Source of the DNA: Solidesulfovibrio alcoholivorans DSM 5433
GTDB lineage: Bacteria; Desulfobacterota; Desulfovibrionia; Desulfovibrionales; Desulfovibrionaceae
DNA: 64,000 bases
Assembly (NCBI RefSeq): GCF_000702665.1
Contig: NZ_JNJA01000002.1
Coordinates: 1 to 64,000, forward strand
Reading direction: 5' to 3'
Positions 52,666 to 60,878 of this stretch are shown in pieces (positions within the stretch are counted from its first letter, which is position 1; each line of letters opens with the position of its first letter). The notes beneath the pieces are model-generated. The model saw nothing but the letters and a program-made list of their open reading frames with translations, did not search any database and had not been told where the DNA came from. Position numbers and translations under genes: made by a program.

Positions 52666-53669
52666 TGGGCGTCCTTTTCCTTGGGCTTGGGCGACTTCTC
52701 CGGCGCCTCGCGCGGCGCGCGCCGGGGATTGTAGAGGTAGCGGTCGAGGGTGCGGGCGAAGGGCGACCACTGGCCGGGTTCGTCGGACTCGAAGGCGTTT
52801 TCGATCTGGTTGATCTTCGCGTCGATGTTGTCCGCGAAGTGCAGCACGAAGGCTTCGGCGGTCTTGGGCCGGCGCGGCGAGCCGTATTCGTATTCGCCGT
52901 GGTGCGCGAGCAGGATGTGCTTGAAGTGCAGGGCCAGCTCCGGGTCGATGCCGGACTTCTTGAGCAGGGGCTCCACGAGCTCCATGGTGATGACGATATG
53001 CCCGAGCAGGCGGCCGGCGTCGGTGTAGTCCCGGGCCGGGCCGGCGGAAAGCTCCCAGGCCTTGCCGAGGTCGTGGCACACGGCCGCGGCGACCAGGGTG
53101 TCGCGGTCCAGGCGCGGATAGCGCCCGCAGATGGCGAGCACGAGCCGGGCCACGGACAGCGTGTGCTCGAGCAGGCCGCCCCGGTAGGCGTGGTGGACGT
53201 TCTTCGCGCCCGGGGCCTCGACGAGGCGGTCGCGGAATTCGGGGTGGGAGAGCACCTTGCCGCAGAACTTGCGCCAGGGCGCATGGGAGATTTCGGCGCG
53301 GCACAATTCGGTGAGCTGCTCGAGGAGCGCCTCCGGCGGCTCGGCGCTCGTCGGCACGAACTGCGACAGGTCGGGCGTATACTCCTCGGGGGAAAGCACG
53401 CGCAAGCGGTCGATGTTGATCTGCGGCCGGTCGCGGTAGGCCCCGACCTGTCCCTCCACGAACACGAACTGGCCCGGGGCGAGGTCCGTGTAGTGGCTGG
53501 CGGCCGGGCTCCAGATCTTGGCCTCGATCTGCCCTGTGGCGTCTTCGAGGGAAAGCGTCCAGAAGGGGCCGTTTTTGGCCTGCGCCAACCGTGCCGCGCC
53601 CAGGCAGAACACGTCGGCGGCGGGCTGGCCCGGGACGAGGTCTTTGACGTATTGTGTTTTTGCGGTCAC
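52641..53669 (-). CDS. YhaM-like 3'-5' exoribonuclease (OB-fold plus HD domain)
   Basis: 342 aa from a GTG at 53667-53669. OB-fold region (GPFWTLSLEDATGQIEAKIWSP, VFVEGQVGAYRDRPQINIDRLRVL) is followed by an HD domain with HHAYRGGLLEHTLSV and VCHDLGKAWEL, the metal-binding His/Asp residues. Trims RNA (and in some species ssDNA) from the 3' end. Overlaps tmk. Ribosome-binding site at the GTG is weak. Confidence 0.85.
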   Translation of the reverse strand: MTAKTQYVKDLVPGQPAADVFCLGAARLAQAKNGPFWTLSLEDATGQIEAKIWSPAASHYTDLAPGQFVFVEGQVGAYRDRPQINIDRLRVLSPEEYTPDLSQFVPTSAEPPEALLEQLTELCRAEISHAPWRKFCGKVLSHPEFRDRLVEAPGAKNVHHAYRGGLLEHTLSVARLVLAICGRYPRLDRDTLVAAAVCHDLGKAWELSAGPARDYTDAGRLLGHIVITMELVEPLLKKSGIDPELALHFKHILLAHHGEYEYGSPRRPKTAEAFVLHFADNIDAKINQIENAFESDEPGQWSPFARTLDRYLYNPRRAPREAPEKSPKPKEKDAQCLLPLKA

Positions 53670-53739
53670 GAGGCGGTCACCGTGGTTTTGGGAGAAAGGA
53701 GGGTGCCCGGCGGCGCGGCGGATGTCAATCCTCTCCGCC

Positions 53740-53766
53740 TTGACAACCCTTGACCTCCGGCATAGT
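53740..53766 (+). promoter_or_regulatory. Possible promoter upstream of surE
   Basis: TTGACA (53740-53745) and CATAGT (53761-53766) with a short 15-base spacer. Position fits a leader of about 25 bases before the ATG. Confidence 0.35.
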
Positions 53767-53796
53767 CCACCTGCGGGGACTCCCCGGGGAGAGTGC

Positions 53797-54564
53797 ATGC
53801 GCATCCTGTTGACAAACGACGACGGCATCCATGCCGTGGGCATCCGCGACCTCTACAAGGGACTCGTCGCCGCCGGGCACGAGGTGCTCGTGGCGGCCCC
53901 GCTTTCGGAACAGTCGGCCGTGGGCCACGCCATCACCATCGCCCTGCCGCTTCGCGTCAAGGAATTCCAGGAAAACGGCTTCAAGGGCCTCGGCGTTTCC
54001 GGCACGCCGGCGGACTGCGTCAAGCTCGCGCTCACCACCCTCTGCGAAACGCCGCCCGACGTGGTGGTCTCCGGCATCAACGCCGGGGCCAACGTCGGCG
54101 TGGACATCCTCTATTCCGGCACGGTCTCGGCCGCAACCGAAGGGGCGCTCATGGGCTACCCGGCCGTGGCCGTCTCCGCGGACGACTACGCGCCCACGGA
54201 CCTCACGGAGCAGGGCCGCTACGTGGCCGACTTCATCGCCTCCCGCCCCTGGGAGGCCGTGCCGCCGCGCTGCGTGCTCAACCTCAATTTTCCGGCCGTG
54301 CCCCTGTCCCAGGCCAAGGACTTGCGGCTCTGCCCGCCCACGTCCGCCGTGTACGAGGACTGGTACGTCACCCGCCAGGACCCGCGCGGCCGCAACTACT
54401 ACTGGCTTACGGGCGTGATTCCGCACGAGGCGCTTTCCCCGGAGACGGACCGGGCCATGCTGACGGCGGGGCACGTGACGCTCACTCCCCTGCGTTTCGA
54501 TTTCTCCGACCGTGAAACCATGGAGCGCCTGTCCGCCCGTCTGGGCGCGCCCGTCATGGGCTGA
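53797..54564 (+). CDS. surE: 5'/3'-nucleotidase SurE
   Basis: 255 aa. Metal site LLTNDDGIHAVGI and SGINAGANVGVDILYSGTVSAATEGAL are intact. It removes phosphate from nucleoside monophosphates, mainly after stress or in stationary phase. GGGGAGAG lies upstream of the ATG. Confidence 0.95.
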   Translation: MRILLTNDDGIHAVGIRDLYKGLVAAGHEVLVAAPLSEQSAVGHAITIALPLRVKEFQENGFKGLGVSGTPADCVKLALTTLCETPPDVVVSGINAGANVGVDILYSGTVSAATEGALMGYPAVAVSADDYAPTDLTEQGRYVADFIASRPWEAVPPRCVLNLNFPAVPLSQAKDLRLCPPTSAVYEDWYVTRQDPRGRNYYWLTGVIPHEALSPETDRAMLTAGHVTLTPLRFDFSDRETMERLSARLGAPVMG

Positions 54565-54737
54565 CGGTTGCTTTTTTCCGGCGATAAGGCATGATCGTAC
54601 CCGTAACGGATAGGGCCTCCGGCTGGCTCGGACCGCATTGCATCGTCCCGGATGTCTGCTTCGGGACACGGGAGCGCGATGCGAAGGCTGCGTACACGCC
54701 GTCCGACAGCGACCAGGGGAGCCTCACCAGGATCGGT

Positions 54738-55703
54738 ATGAACATCCTGATCGTGGACGACTCCGACTCTTCGCGTCTGCTGTTGTCCACCATTCTCAAG
54801 GGGGCCGGGTACGTCGAGCCCCTGAGCGCCGGCTCCGCCGGAGAGGCTCTGTCGCTGCTCGACGACCGTTGCCGCCAGTACGAGGTGCCGGACGTGGATC
54901 TCGTCCTTATGGACGTGGTCATGCCGGACATGGACGGCATCGACGCCACGCGGCTGATCAAGGCGGACCCAAGGCTCCGCGACATCCCCGTCATCATCGT
55001 CACGGTCAAGGACGACGCCGCGAGCCTGGAGCGCGCCTTCGAGGCCGGGGCCATGGATTTTCTGGCCAAGCCGGTCAACAGCATGGAGTTGCGCGCCCGG
55101 GTCCGCTCGGCGCTCAAGCTCAAGGAAGAGATGGATCAGCGCAAGGCCCGGGAACGGGAGCTCGAGGCGCTGACCCGCAAGTTCGAGCAGCTTTCCAACC
55201 AGGACGGGCTGACGGGTGTGCCCAACCGCCGCTGCTTCGAGGACGTCTTCCGCAAGGAATGGCTGCGCTCGCGCCGCGAGGGCACGCCGCTTTCGGCGCT
55301 GATGATCGATATCGACTGCTTCAAGGACTACAACGACACCTACGGACACTTGCAGGGCGACATGTGCCTGCGCCAGGTGGCCGAATGCATCGAGGCCGCG
55401 CTCAAGCGGCCCGGCGATTTCGTGGCCCGCTACGGCGGGGAGGAATTCGTCGCCCTGCTGCCGGGCACGGACCTGGCCGGGGCGCTTTCCATCGCCGGGC
55501 TCATCCGCGCCAACCTGCGCGCGGCCGGCATCGAGCACGCCAGTTCCAACGTGGCCGACGTCGTCACCGTGAGCATCGGCATCTCGGGCGTGGTGCCCAA
55601 CATGGACATCGAGGCCGAAGCCCTGCTCGCCGCCTCGGACGCCGCCCTCTACCAAGCCAAAAGCGCCGGCCGCAACCGCGTCGAAGTCCGGCCCCCGGCA
55701 TAG
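54738..55703 (+). CDS. Response regulator with GGDEF diguanylate cyclase output
   Basis: 321 aa from MNILIVDDSDSSRLL. Receiver domain complete (DLVLMDVVMPDMDGID, AKPVNS) followed by a GGDEF domain (about 160-320) with active site YGGEEFVALLP. A canonical inhibitory site RPGD lies five residues before it, so product inhibition by c-di-GMP is expected. Opposite activity to the HD-GYP regulator in the window. Longer frames upstream have no ribosome-binding site. Confidence 0.93.
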   Translation: MNILIVDDSDSSRLLLSTILKGAGYVEPLSAGSAGEALSLLDDRCRQYEVPDVDLVLMDVVMPDMDGIDATRLIKADPRLRDIPVIIVTVKDDAASLERAFEAGAMDFLAKPVNSMELRARVRSALKLKEEMDQRKARERELEALTRKFEQLSNQDGLTGVPNRRCFEDVFRKEWLRSRREGTPLSALMIDIDCFKDYNDTYGHLQGDMCLRQVAECIEAALKRPGDFVARYGGEEFVALLPGTDLAGALSIAGLIRANLRAAGIEHASSNVADVVTVSIGISGVVPNMDIEAEALLAASDAALYQAKSAGRNRVEVRPPA

Positions 55704-55713
55704 GCGGGGAGAC

Positions 55714-55770
55714 GCCTCCGGCGGCCAGGCGAGGCGGGCCTCTCCCGGACCTCTCCGCGAGGGAGGGGCG
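55714..55770 (-). repeat. Intergenic GC-rich repeat element, copy C
   Basis: In reverse orientation reads CCTGGCCGCCGGAGGCGTC, almost identical to copy D over 19 bases. It fills the gap between the diguanylate cyclase gene and the small lipoprotein gene. Confidence 0.6.
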
Positions 55771-55796
55771 GGGCAACGACAATCCTCGGAGCGCGC

Positions 55797-56267
55797 ATGT
55801 ATCGACTGGTGCTGCTTGTGCTGCTGGCCTTGCCGCTGACGGGCTGTTTTGCGCCGCGCGCCGAGGTCACGGCGCGCAACTGGCGGCCCTTGGGCGTTAA
55901 CGGGCTGGCCTTCGGCCGGCTGGTTGCCTTGTCGCCGGGCGTCAAGCGCGCCACCTGGGAGGCGTTCGCCGGCGTCGAGGGCCAGACCGTGGTGCGTCTG
56001 GCCGCGGAATACGACCCCGCGCGCGCGGCGGCCGGCTGTCCCCCGCCGGAGGCGGGCATGGCCCGCGCGGCGCGCAGCTTCCTCCTCGTCGATCTCGCCG
56101 TGACGCCGCAGGGAAGCGTGGACTTCATCGCGGCCAAGGCGCAGGCCTTCAGCGCCGACGGCTATTTCGAGGAATACGACCTGGACATCGGCGTTATCGC
56201 CGCCCTGGCGGCCAGGGCCAGGCCCATGCCCTGCGCCGACCTCGCCTTGCCGGGCTACCTGCGCTGA
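55797..56267 (+). CDS. Lipoprotein of unknown function, 156 aa
   Basis: Lipoprotein signal MYRLVLLVLLALPLTGC with lipobox LTGC (Cys17), then a soluble domain with two further cysteines (AAGCPPP; MPCADL). The neighbours upstream and downstream, repeat C and trmD, give no clue. Family not recognised. Confidence 0.7.
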   Translation: MYRLVLLVLLALPLTGCFAPRAEVTARNWRPLGVNGLAFGRLVALSPGVKRATWEAFAGVEGQTVVRLAAEYDPARAAAGCPPPEAGMARAARSFLLVDLAVTPQGSVDFIAAKAQAFSADGYFEEYDLDIGVIAALAARARPMPCADLALPGYLR

Positions 56268-56336
56268 GGGCGCGGCGGGCCGATTTTCCCATGCTATGTT
56301 CGCCGGGCGCGCGCCACGGCGGCGGAGGCCTTTTTC

Positions 56337-57614
56337 GTGCAGTTTTCGGTCCTGACCATCTTCCCGGAATTTTTCGATTCCTTCCTCTCCTGCGGGCTCA
56401 TGGCCAAGGCGCTCGAGGCCGGCGTGGTGTCCGTGACCCGGATCAACCCGCGCGACTTCGCCACGGACAGGCACCACACCGTGGACGACCGCCCCTACGG
56501 CGGCGGCCCGGGCATGGTCATGGGCCTGCCGACGCTCGTTTCCGCCCTGCGCAGCCTGCCCCGTCCGGGCCGCATGCTCATGCTCTCCCCGGCCGGCCGG
56601 CCGCTTTCGCAACGCTTCGCGGCCGAACTCGCCGGCGAGGAGGCGCTCACGCTCCTGTGCGGCCGTTACGAGGGCATCGACGACCGGATGTTTGATCTCT
56701 TCGACATCACCCCGGTTTCCGTGGGCGATTTCGTGCTCTCCGGCGGCGAATCCGCGGCCGCCTGCCTCATGGAGGCGGTTTCGCGCCTGGTGCCGGGATT
56801 CATGGGCAAGGACGCCTCGGCCGAGGAGGAGAGCTTCGCCTCGGGCCTGCTCGAATACCCGCATTACACCCGGCCAGAGGTCTTCGAGGGCCTGCCCGTG
56901 CCGCCGGAGCTGCTGTCCGGCCACCACGCGGCCATCGCCGCCTGGCGGCGCCAGCGCTCCCTGGAGACCACGCTTGCCCGGCGGCCGGACCTGTTCGACG
57001 CCGTGGCCCTTTCCCGCGAGGATGCGGCCTTCGTGCGCGGCCTGCCCCGGGCGCGTGCCGGACGCAACATGCACCTCGGGCTCGTGCACGGGCCGGTGGT
57101 GCTCAAGGACGGGAAAGTCGGCACGGTGTCTTTGACAAACCTTGACGTTCACGATATAGCGCGCGTTTCCCGTACCTACGGGCTCGGCGGGTTCGAGGTG
57201 GTGTCGCCGCTTCGGGACCAGCTGGCCCTGGCCGCGCGCATCGTGGCCCATTGGCGGGAAGGGCCGGGGTTGGCCGCCAATCCCGACCGCGCCGAGGCGC
57301 TTTCGCTCGTGCGCTTGCACGAAGGGCTCGACGCGGCGCTGGCCGCGGTCACGGCCGACCATGGGCGCGAGGCCGCGCTTGTGGCCACGAGCGCAAAGGG
57401 GCCGGCGACCCTGTCCTTTGCCGCGGCGCGGGAGCTTATCGCCGCGCGCCCCACGCTGGTGGTCCTCGGGACCGGGCATGGGCTGGCGGACGAAGTGCTT
57501 GCGAGGGCGGACGGGATTTTGCCGCCGCTGCGGCCGTTTTCGGATTACAACCACCTCTCGGTGCGGGCCGCGGCCGGCATCCTCACCGACAGGCTGCTCG
57601 GCGACGTTCTCTAG
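56337..57614 (+). CDS. trmD: TrmD tRNA (guanine-37-N1)-methyltransferase fused to an extra RNA methyltransferase domain
   Basis: 425 aa; TrmD alone is about 240. Start is GTG at 56337 (MQFSVLTIFPEFF). Residues 1-240 have the trefoil-knot TrmD signatures DDRPYGGGPGMVM, LLCGRYEGIDDR and VGDFVLSGGE. From about 240 the protein continues into a second knot-like domain (NMHLGLVHGPVVLKDGKVGTVSLTNLDVHDIARVS; VVLGTGHGLADEVL; the final PFSDYNHLSVRAAAGILTDRLLG), like the SAM-dependent RNA methyltransferase PF09936. The first domain methylates G37 of tRNAs; the second's target is not known. The fusion is known in Desulfovibrio. Confidence 0.95.
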   Translation: MQFSVLTIFPEFFDSFLSCGLMAKALEAGVVSVTRINPRDFATDRHHTVDDRPYGGGPGMVMGLPTLVSALRSLPRPGRMLMLSPAGRPLSQRFAAELAGEEALTLLCGRYEGIDDRMFDLFDITPVSVGDFVLSGGESAAACLMEAVSRLVPGFMGKDASAEEESFASGLLEYPHYTRPEVFEGLPVPPELLSGHHAAIAAWRRQRSLETTLARRPDLFDAVALSREDAAFVRGLPRARAGRNMHLGLVHGPVVLKDGKVGTVSLTNLDVHDIARVSRTYGLGGFEVVSPLRDQLALAARIVAHWREGPGLAANPDRAEALSLVRLHEGLDAALAAVTADHGREAALVATSAKGPATLSFAAARELIAARPTLVVLGTGHGLADEVLARADGILPPLRPFSDYNHLSVRAAAGILTDRLLGDVL

Positions 57615-57696
57615 GAACGGCCGGCGGCGAAGAAACGACATTCCAAGGCCGGGGGGACGCGGGGCGTCCGGCGGCCTTACCTGAGGAGAAAGCGTC

Positions 57697-58050
57697 ATGA
57701 ACGTGATCAAGCAGATTGAAGGGGAGCAGATGCGCCTGGACATGCCGGCGTTTCGTCCCGGCGACACCGTCAAGGTGCACCTGCGCATCATCGAGGGCGA
57801 GAAAGAGCGCATTCAGGTGTTCCAGGGCGCGGTGTTGCGGTTGCGCAAGGGCGGGGTGAACTCCACCTTCACCGTGCGCAAGGTGTCCGACGGCGTGGGC
57901 GTGGAACGCGTGTTCCCCATGCATTCGCCGTTCATCGAGCGCGTGGAAGTGGTTTCCCAGGGCAAGGTGCGCCGCAGCCGGCTGTACTACCTGCGCAGCC
58001 TCCGCGGCAAGGCCGCCCGCATCAAGACCAAGACCGCCTGGGAATCCTAG
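57697..58050 (+). CDS. rplS: 50S ribosomal protein L19
   Basis: 117 aa. [29 protein letters not shown] and [24 protein letters not shown] are diagnostic. The trmD-rplS order is the common bacterial one. GAGGAGAA precedes the ATG. Confidence 0.98.
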   Translation: MNVIKQIEGEQMRLDMPAFRPGDTVKVHLRIIEGEKERIQVFQGAVLRLRKGGVNSTFTVRKVSDGVGVERVFPMHSPFIERVEVVSQGKVRRSRLYYLRSLRGKAARIKTKTAWES

Positions 58051-58092
58051 GCCCCGGCGTTTCGCCGTGGACCTTCGCGGACTCCTTTTCCC

Positions 58093-58145
58093 GGCCGTCG
58101 CCTGTCCGTCGCCGCTTACCCGGCCGGACAGGCGCGGCCGTCTTT
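58093..58145 (+). terminator. Terminator-like hairpin between rplS and rnhB
   Basis: GGCCGTCGCCTGTCCG (58093-58108) pairs with CGGACAGGCGCGGCC (58125-58139), then TCTTTT. It sits directly before the rnhB start, so it could stop or attenuate transcription into rnhB. Confidence 0.65.
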
Positions 58146-58149
58146 TGTC

Positions 58150-58776
58150 ATGTCCGAAAATGATCTCTTCCTGACGGCCGGCGTGGACGAGGCCGGGCGC
58201 GGCTGCCTGGCCGGGCCGGTGGTGGCAGGAGCGGTCATCCTGCCCGAGACCTACGACCTGCCCTATCTGACGGACTCCAAGAAGCTCTCCGCCGCAAGGC
58301 GCGAGACGCTCGCTCCGGCGATCAAGGCACAGGCCGTCGCCTGGGCCGTGGGCATGGCCTGGCCGGCGGAAATCGACCGCATCAACATCCTGCAAGCCAC
58401 GTTCGCGGCCATGGCCCGGGCCGTGCGGGCGCTTGGGGCGCCTCCGGGTGCGCTCGTCATCGACGGCAACAAGTGCATTCCGGCCGCGCATCTGGCCATC
58501 CTGTCCGCCGCGCCCCGCCAGAAGGCGGTCGTCGGCGGCGACGCCAGCGTGCCGGCCGTTTCCGCGGCCTCGATTCTCGCCAAGACCAGCCGCGACAAGC
58601 TCATGGTCGTTTTCGAGCGCCGCTATCCCGGCTACGGCTTCGCCTCGCACAAAGGCTACGGCGCGGCGGCCCATCTCGCGGCCCTCTCGCGCCTTGGCCC
58701 GTGCCCCATCCACCGCCTGACCTTTCGCGGCGTCCTGCCCGAAACCTCCCGTCAACTGGGACTACCCGGGCTCTAG
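58150..58776 (+). CDS. rnhB: Ribonuclease HII
   Basis: 208 aa. [25 protein letters not shown] and [20 protein letters not shown] supply the catalytic acidic residues. Removes RNA from RNA-DNA hybrids and misincorporated ribonucleotides. The ATG at 58150 has no visible ribosome-binding site and lies right after the hairpin. Confidence 0.95.
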   Translation: MSENDLFLTAGVDEAGRGCLAGPVVAGAVILPETYDLPYLTDSKKLSAARRETLAPAIKAQAVAWAVGMAWPAEIDRINILQATFAAMARAVRALGAPPGALVIDGNKCIPAAHLAILSAAPRQKAVVGGDASVPAVSAASILAKTSRDKLMVVFERRYPGYGFASHKGYGAAAHLAALSRLGPCPIHRLTFRGVLPETSRQLGLPGL

Positions 58777-58834
58777 TCTATGGGCGACGTCCCCGATCCT
58801 CTGGCGCCACAGCAGAGCATCTTTTTGTCCCTTC

Positions 58835-58910
58835 CAGGGGGGCCGGGGGGGATGATCCCCCCCGGCGGAGAGGCCCAGGAGGGGCCACGCCCCTCCTGGC
58901 CGCCGGAGGC
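58835..58910 (+). repeat. Intergenic GC-rich repeat element, copy D, provides the yraN ribosome-binding site
   Basis: Contains GGGGGGATGATCCCCCC, AGGAGGGGCCACGCCCCTCCT hairpin and the shared GGCCGCCGGAGGC at 58898-58910. GGAGG of that motif is 7-8 bases ahead of the yraN ATG. Confidence 0.65.
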
Positions 58911-58916
58911 GTCCCC

Positions 58917-59339
58917 ATGACCCCGCCTTCACCGTCGCCCACAGCGCCGCATCTCCGCCTCGGACGCGCGGGCGAGGCGGCGGCCGAGACGCTGCTCGCC
59001 GGCAAGGGCTTTACGGTGCTTGCGCGCAACTACCGCACGCGCAGTGGCGAGGTGGACCTTGTCTGTCAGGACGGCGGGACGCTGGTGTTCGTCGAGGTCA
59101 AGACGCGCGGCGCGGGAAGCCTCGCCCGGCCGGATCAGGCCGTGACGGCGGCCAAGCGCGGGCGGCTCGTGCGCGCGGCTGCGGCGTTTTTGTCCGAGCG
59201 CGACTTGTGGGACCGGCCGTGCCGCTTCGACGTGGTGACCGTGGTCGCCTCGGGAAAGGCGCTGACGGCCACGCATCTGCCCGATGCCTTCGTACTGGAG
59301 GACGGCATGGGCACGGGGAATTTCTACCAGCCTGGGTAG
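58917..59339 (+). CDS. YraN/UPF0102 family predicted endonuclease-fold protein
   Basis: 140 aa. GRAGEAAAETLLAGKGFTVLARNYRTRSGEVDLVCQD and LVFVEVKTRG give the restriction-endonuclease-like Asp-Glu-x-Lys core. Function is still unclear; it is usually found next to rnhB, as here. Initiation uses an SD supplied by repeat D. Confidence 0.9.
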   Translation: MTPPSPSPTAPHLRLGRAGEAAAETLLAGKGFTVLARNYRTRSGEVDLVCQDGGTLVFVEVKTRGAGSLARPDQAVTAAKRGRLVRAAAAFLSERDLWDRPCRFDVVTVVASGKALTATHLPDAFVLEDGMGTGNFYQPG

Positions 59340-59374
59340 GGGCGCAACGCACGCCGTGTCCCGGCATGCCGCCG

Positions 59375-59420
59375 CAAAAAACGCCCCTCGGTCCTTCGGG
59401 ACTCCACGGGGCGTTTTTTT
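59375..59420. terminator. Bidirectional Rho-independent terminator
   Basis: A-run plus ACGCCCC (59376-59387) pairs with GGGGCGTTTTTTT (59408-59420) around an inner hairpin CGGTCCTTCGGGACTC. Serves yraN on one side and the convergent acidic-protein gene on the other. Confidence 0.88.
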
Positions 59421-59443
59421 GCGGGCACGCGCCAGGGCGGCGC

Positions 59444-59878
59444 TTAATCGTTGACGTCGACTTCGGCGCAGGAGTCGTCTTCCGAGAGGGAGAACGAAGC
59501 GGCGGCCTCGAAAATGCGGGCTTCGACGTAGCTGACGTCGGCGTCGTCGCCGGAATCGAGGTCGAAGCAGTAGCCGTCCTTGGAGAGCAGGCCGCCGGGG
59601 ATGAGGTCGCCGCGCTCGTCGGGGTCGGTGATGGTGTCGGCGTAGAAGCACACGGACAGGAAGCGTTCCCCGTCGAGGGCGGCCACGTCGACCATGGTGA
59701 TAACGGGGCGTCCACGCGGGGGTTCGGCGCGCAGGCTGTAGCTTGCGGGCGGGCGCGGGACGAAGCTGACGGTGGCTTCATTGAGGCTTTCGAGCACTTT
59801 TTTGAGGCGCAGGAAAGCGGCCTTGACCCCGTTGGGGTCGTCTTGCCAGTCGGCGATGAAGGCGTCGAGTTCGGACAT
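59444..59878 (-). CDS. Acidic hypothetical protein, 144 aa
   Basis: Starts MSELDAFIADWQDD; strongly acidic, with a C-terminal tail of Asp/Glu (LSEDDSCAEVDVND) and no signal peptide or membrane segment. GAGGAGAG lies upstream of the ATG at 59876-59878. No recognised family. Longer in-frame extension to 60046 runs into AT-rich noncoding sequence and is rejected. Confidence 0.6.
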   Translation of the reverse strand: MSELDAFIADWQDDPNGVKAAFLRLKKVLESLNEATVSFVPRPPASYSLRAEPPRGRPVITMVDVAALDGERFLSVCFYADTITDPDERGDLIPGGLLSKDGYCFDLDSGDDADVSYVEARIFEAAASFSLSEDDSCAEVDVND

Positions 59879-60082
59879 GTCGGCTCTCCTCGTGTGGCGT
59901 CCCTTAATGAATACAGCAGTATTATTTAAGGGAATTTGGCTAGTTGGAGTGGCTGTGCGCAAGGTGGAAACACGCTTCGCGAACCGCCTGCTAGAGGTAG
60001 AACAGGACAAAGAGATAGAAGGATAGCCCGAGAAGGGAAAAAACAAAATCGCTTCTTGGCATGGGGAACTCCAAAAAAAAGG

Positions 60083-60111
60083 TTGCCAAGCCCAGGGGCG
60101 TGGGATAAATA
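60083..60111 (+). promoter_or_regulatory. Promoter of tRNA-Phe
   Basis: TTGCCA (60083-60088), 17-base spacer, TAAATA (60106-60111), about 14 bases ahead of the tRNA 5' end. Confidence 0.7.
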
Positions 60112-60125
60112 CCGTCTCTCGCCGC

Positions 60126-60201
60126 GCCGAGGTAGCTCAGTCGGTAGAGCAGGGGACTGAAAATCCCCGTGTCGGCAGTTCAATTCTGTCCCTCGGCACC
60201 A
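60126..60201 (+). tRNA. tRNA-Phe (anticodon GAA)
   Basis: 76 bases with encoded CCA. Acceptor stem GCCGAGG/CCTCGGC, D-loop with GTAGCTCAGTCGG, anticodon stem GGGGA/TCCCC around loop CTGAAAA, giving anticodon GAA, and the T-loop TTCAATTC. All four arms fold. Confidence 0.97.
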
Positions 60202-60211
60202 TAGAAATCAA

Positions 60212-60248
60212 GGGCTTACAGTTGAAAGACTGTAGGCCCTTTTTCTTT
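60212..60248 (+). terminator. Terminator downstream of tRNA-Phe
   Basis: GGGCTTACAGT/ACTGTAGGCCC hairpin followed by TTTTTCTTTT. The following bases, including tandem TGGTCCCGC-type sequence, resemble sequences often seen beside tRNA attachment sites. Confidence 0.75.
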
Positions 60249-60306
60249 TGGCTCATTTGGTCCCGCCCTGGTCCCGCTGTTGAAGGTTCTGGGGAATGAA
60301 CTGAGG

Positions 60307-60324
60307 TGAAAATAGCCCAGGCCC
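60307..60324 (+). repeat. 18-bp direct repeat, left copy
   Basis: TGAAAATAGCCCAGGCCC occurs here and again at 61182-61199, about 875 bases apart, bracketing three small genes. Beyond 18 bases the similarity fades but stays above chance (GCAGGGATGGAAAG versus ACGGGGAAGGGAAG). Confidence 0.6.
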
Positions 60325-60395
60325 GCAGGGATGGAAAGTGGCGGCAATCCCGTGTTAGGTGGCAGGGAAATTTGTTTGAATTTCGAGGAACGATC

Positions 60396-60704
60396 ATGGC
60401 AACGATCAAACACGAAACACAGATCTTCATCGGCAAGGTCAGGCGACTTTTCGCGGTCCACTTCCGCAAGGGCTACGTGGCCCGGCAACTGCGCGACCGC
60501 CAGGGGGACTGCCACCAGTGCGGGACATGCTGCCACTTCACCATCGCTTGCCCGATGCTGACCCGGGACCATTTGTGCCGCGTGTACGGCAAATGCCGGC
60601 CCAAGGCCTGCCGTCTGTTTCCCCTCGACCAGAAGGATATCGATGACGTGGCCCGGTGCGGCGGGGTTTGCGGCTACGGCTTCGACACCCGGGCAAGGCC
60701 CTAG
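60396..60704 (+). CDS. YkgJ-like cysteine-cluster protein, 102 aa
   Basis: From MATIKHET at 60396 with GAGGAA upstream. Cys-rich core CHQCGTCCHF, then CPML, LCRVYGKCRPKACRLFP and CGGVCGYGF, which fits the YkgJ family of predicted metal- or iron-sulfur-binding proteins. Function unknown. An upstream in-frame start at 60306 overlaps the direct repeat and lacks a ribosome-binding site. Confidence 0.75.
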   Translation: MATIKHETQIFIGKVRRLFAVHFRKGYVARQLRDRQGDCHQCGTCCHFTIACPMLTRDHLCRVYGKCRPKACRLFPLDQKDIDDVARCGGVCGYGFDTRARP

Positions 60705-60721
60705 GCCGGGGAAATGTTGGT

Positions 60722-60862
60722 TTAATCCTTTTTGCGCCCCTTGCCCTTGAACAGCCGCCAGTCGAACTTGCGGTGATTGATGCCGGGCCACCAGCGCATG
60801 GCGACGATGGCCGCGAGGACCAAGGCAAGATAGATGAGGTGGAGTGCGTCGGATTGGTCCAT
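60722..60862 (-). CDS. Tiny membrane protein, 46 aa
   Basis: MDQSDALHLIYLALVLAAIVAMRWWPG: one membrane segment near the N-terminus, then a basic tail ending KGKGRKKD. CAGGACC precedes the ATG at 60860-60862. It follows the 87-aa gene by 16 bases, so the pair is probably one operon. Confidence 0.5.
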   Translation of the reverse strand: MDQSDALHLIYLALVLAAIVAMRWWPGINHRKFDWRLFKGKGRKKD

Positions 60863-60878
60863 GGTGGTCCTGCCGGGG

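Noticed and set aside
59878..60046. Extended start of the acidic 144-aa protein
   Set aside because: The added residues come from AT-rich sequence with no ribosome-binding site, while the ATG at 59878 has a strong one.
60126..60201. tRNA-Phe as proof of a prophage
   Set aside because: No integrase, phage structural gene or copied tRNA end is visible in the window; only a possible scar is reported.
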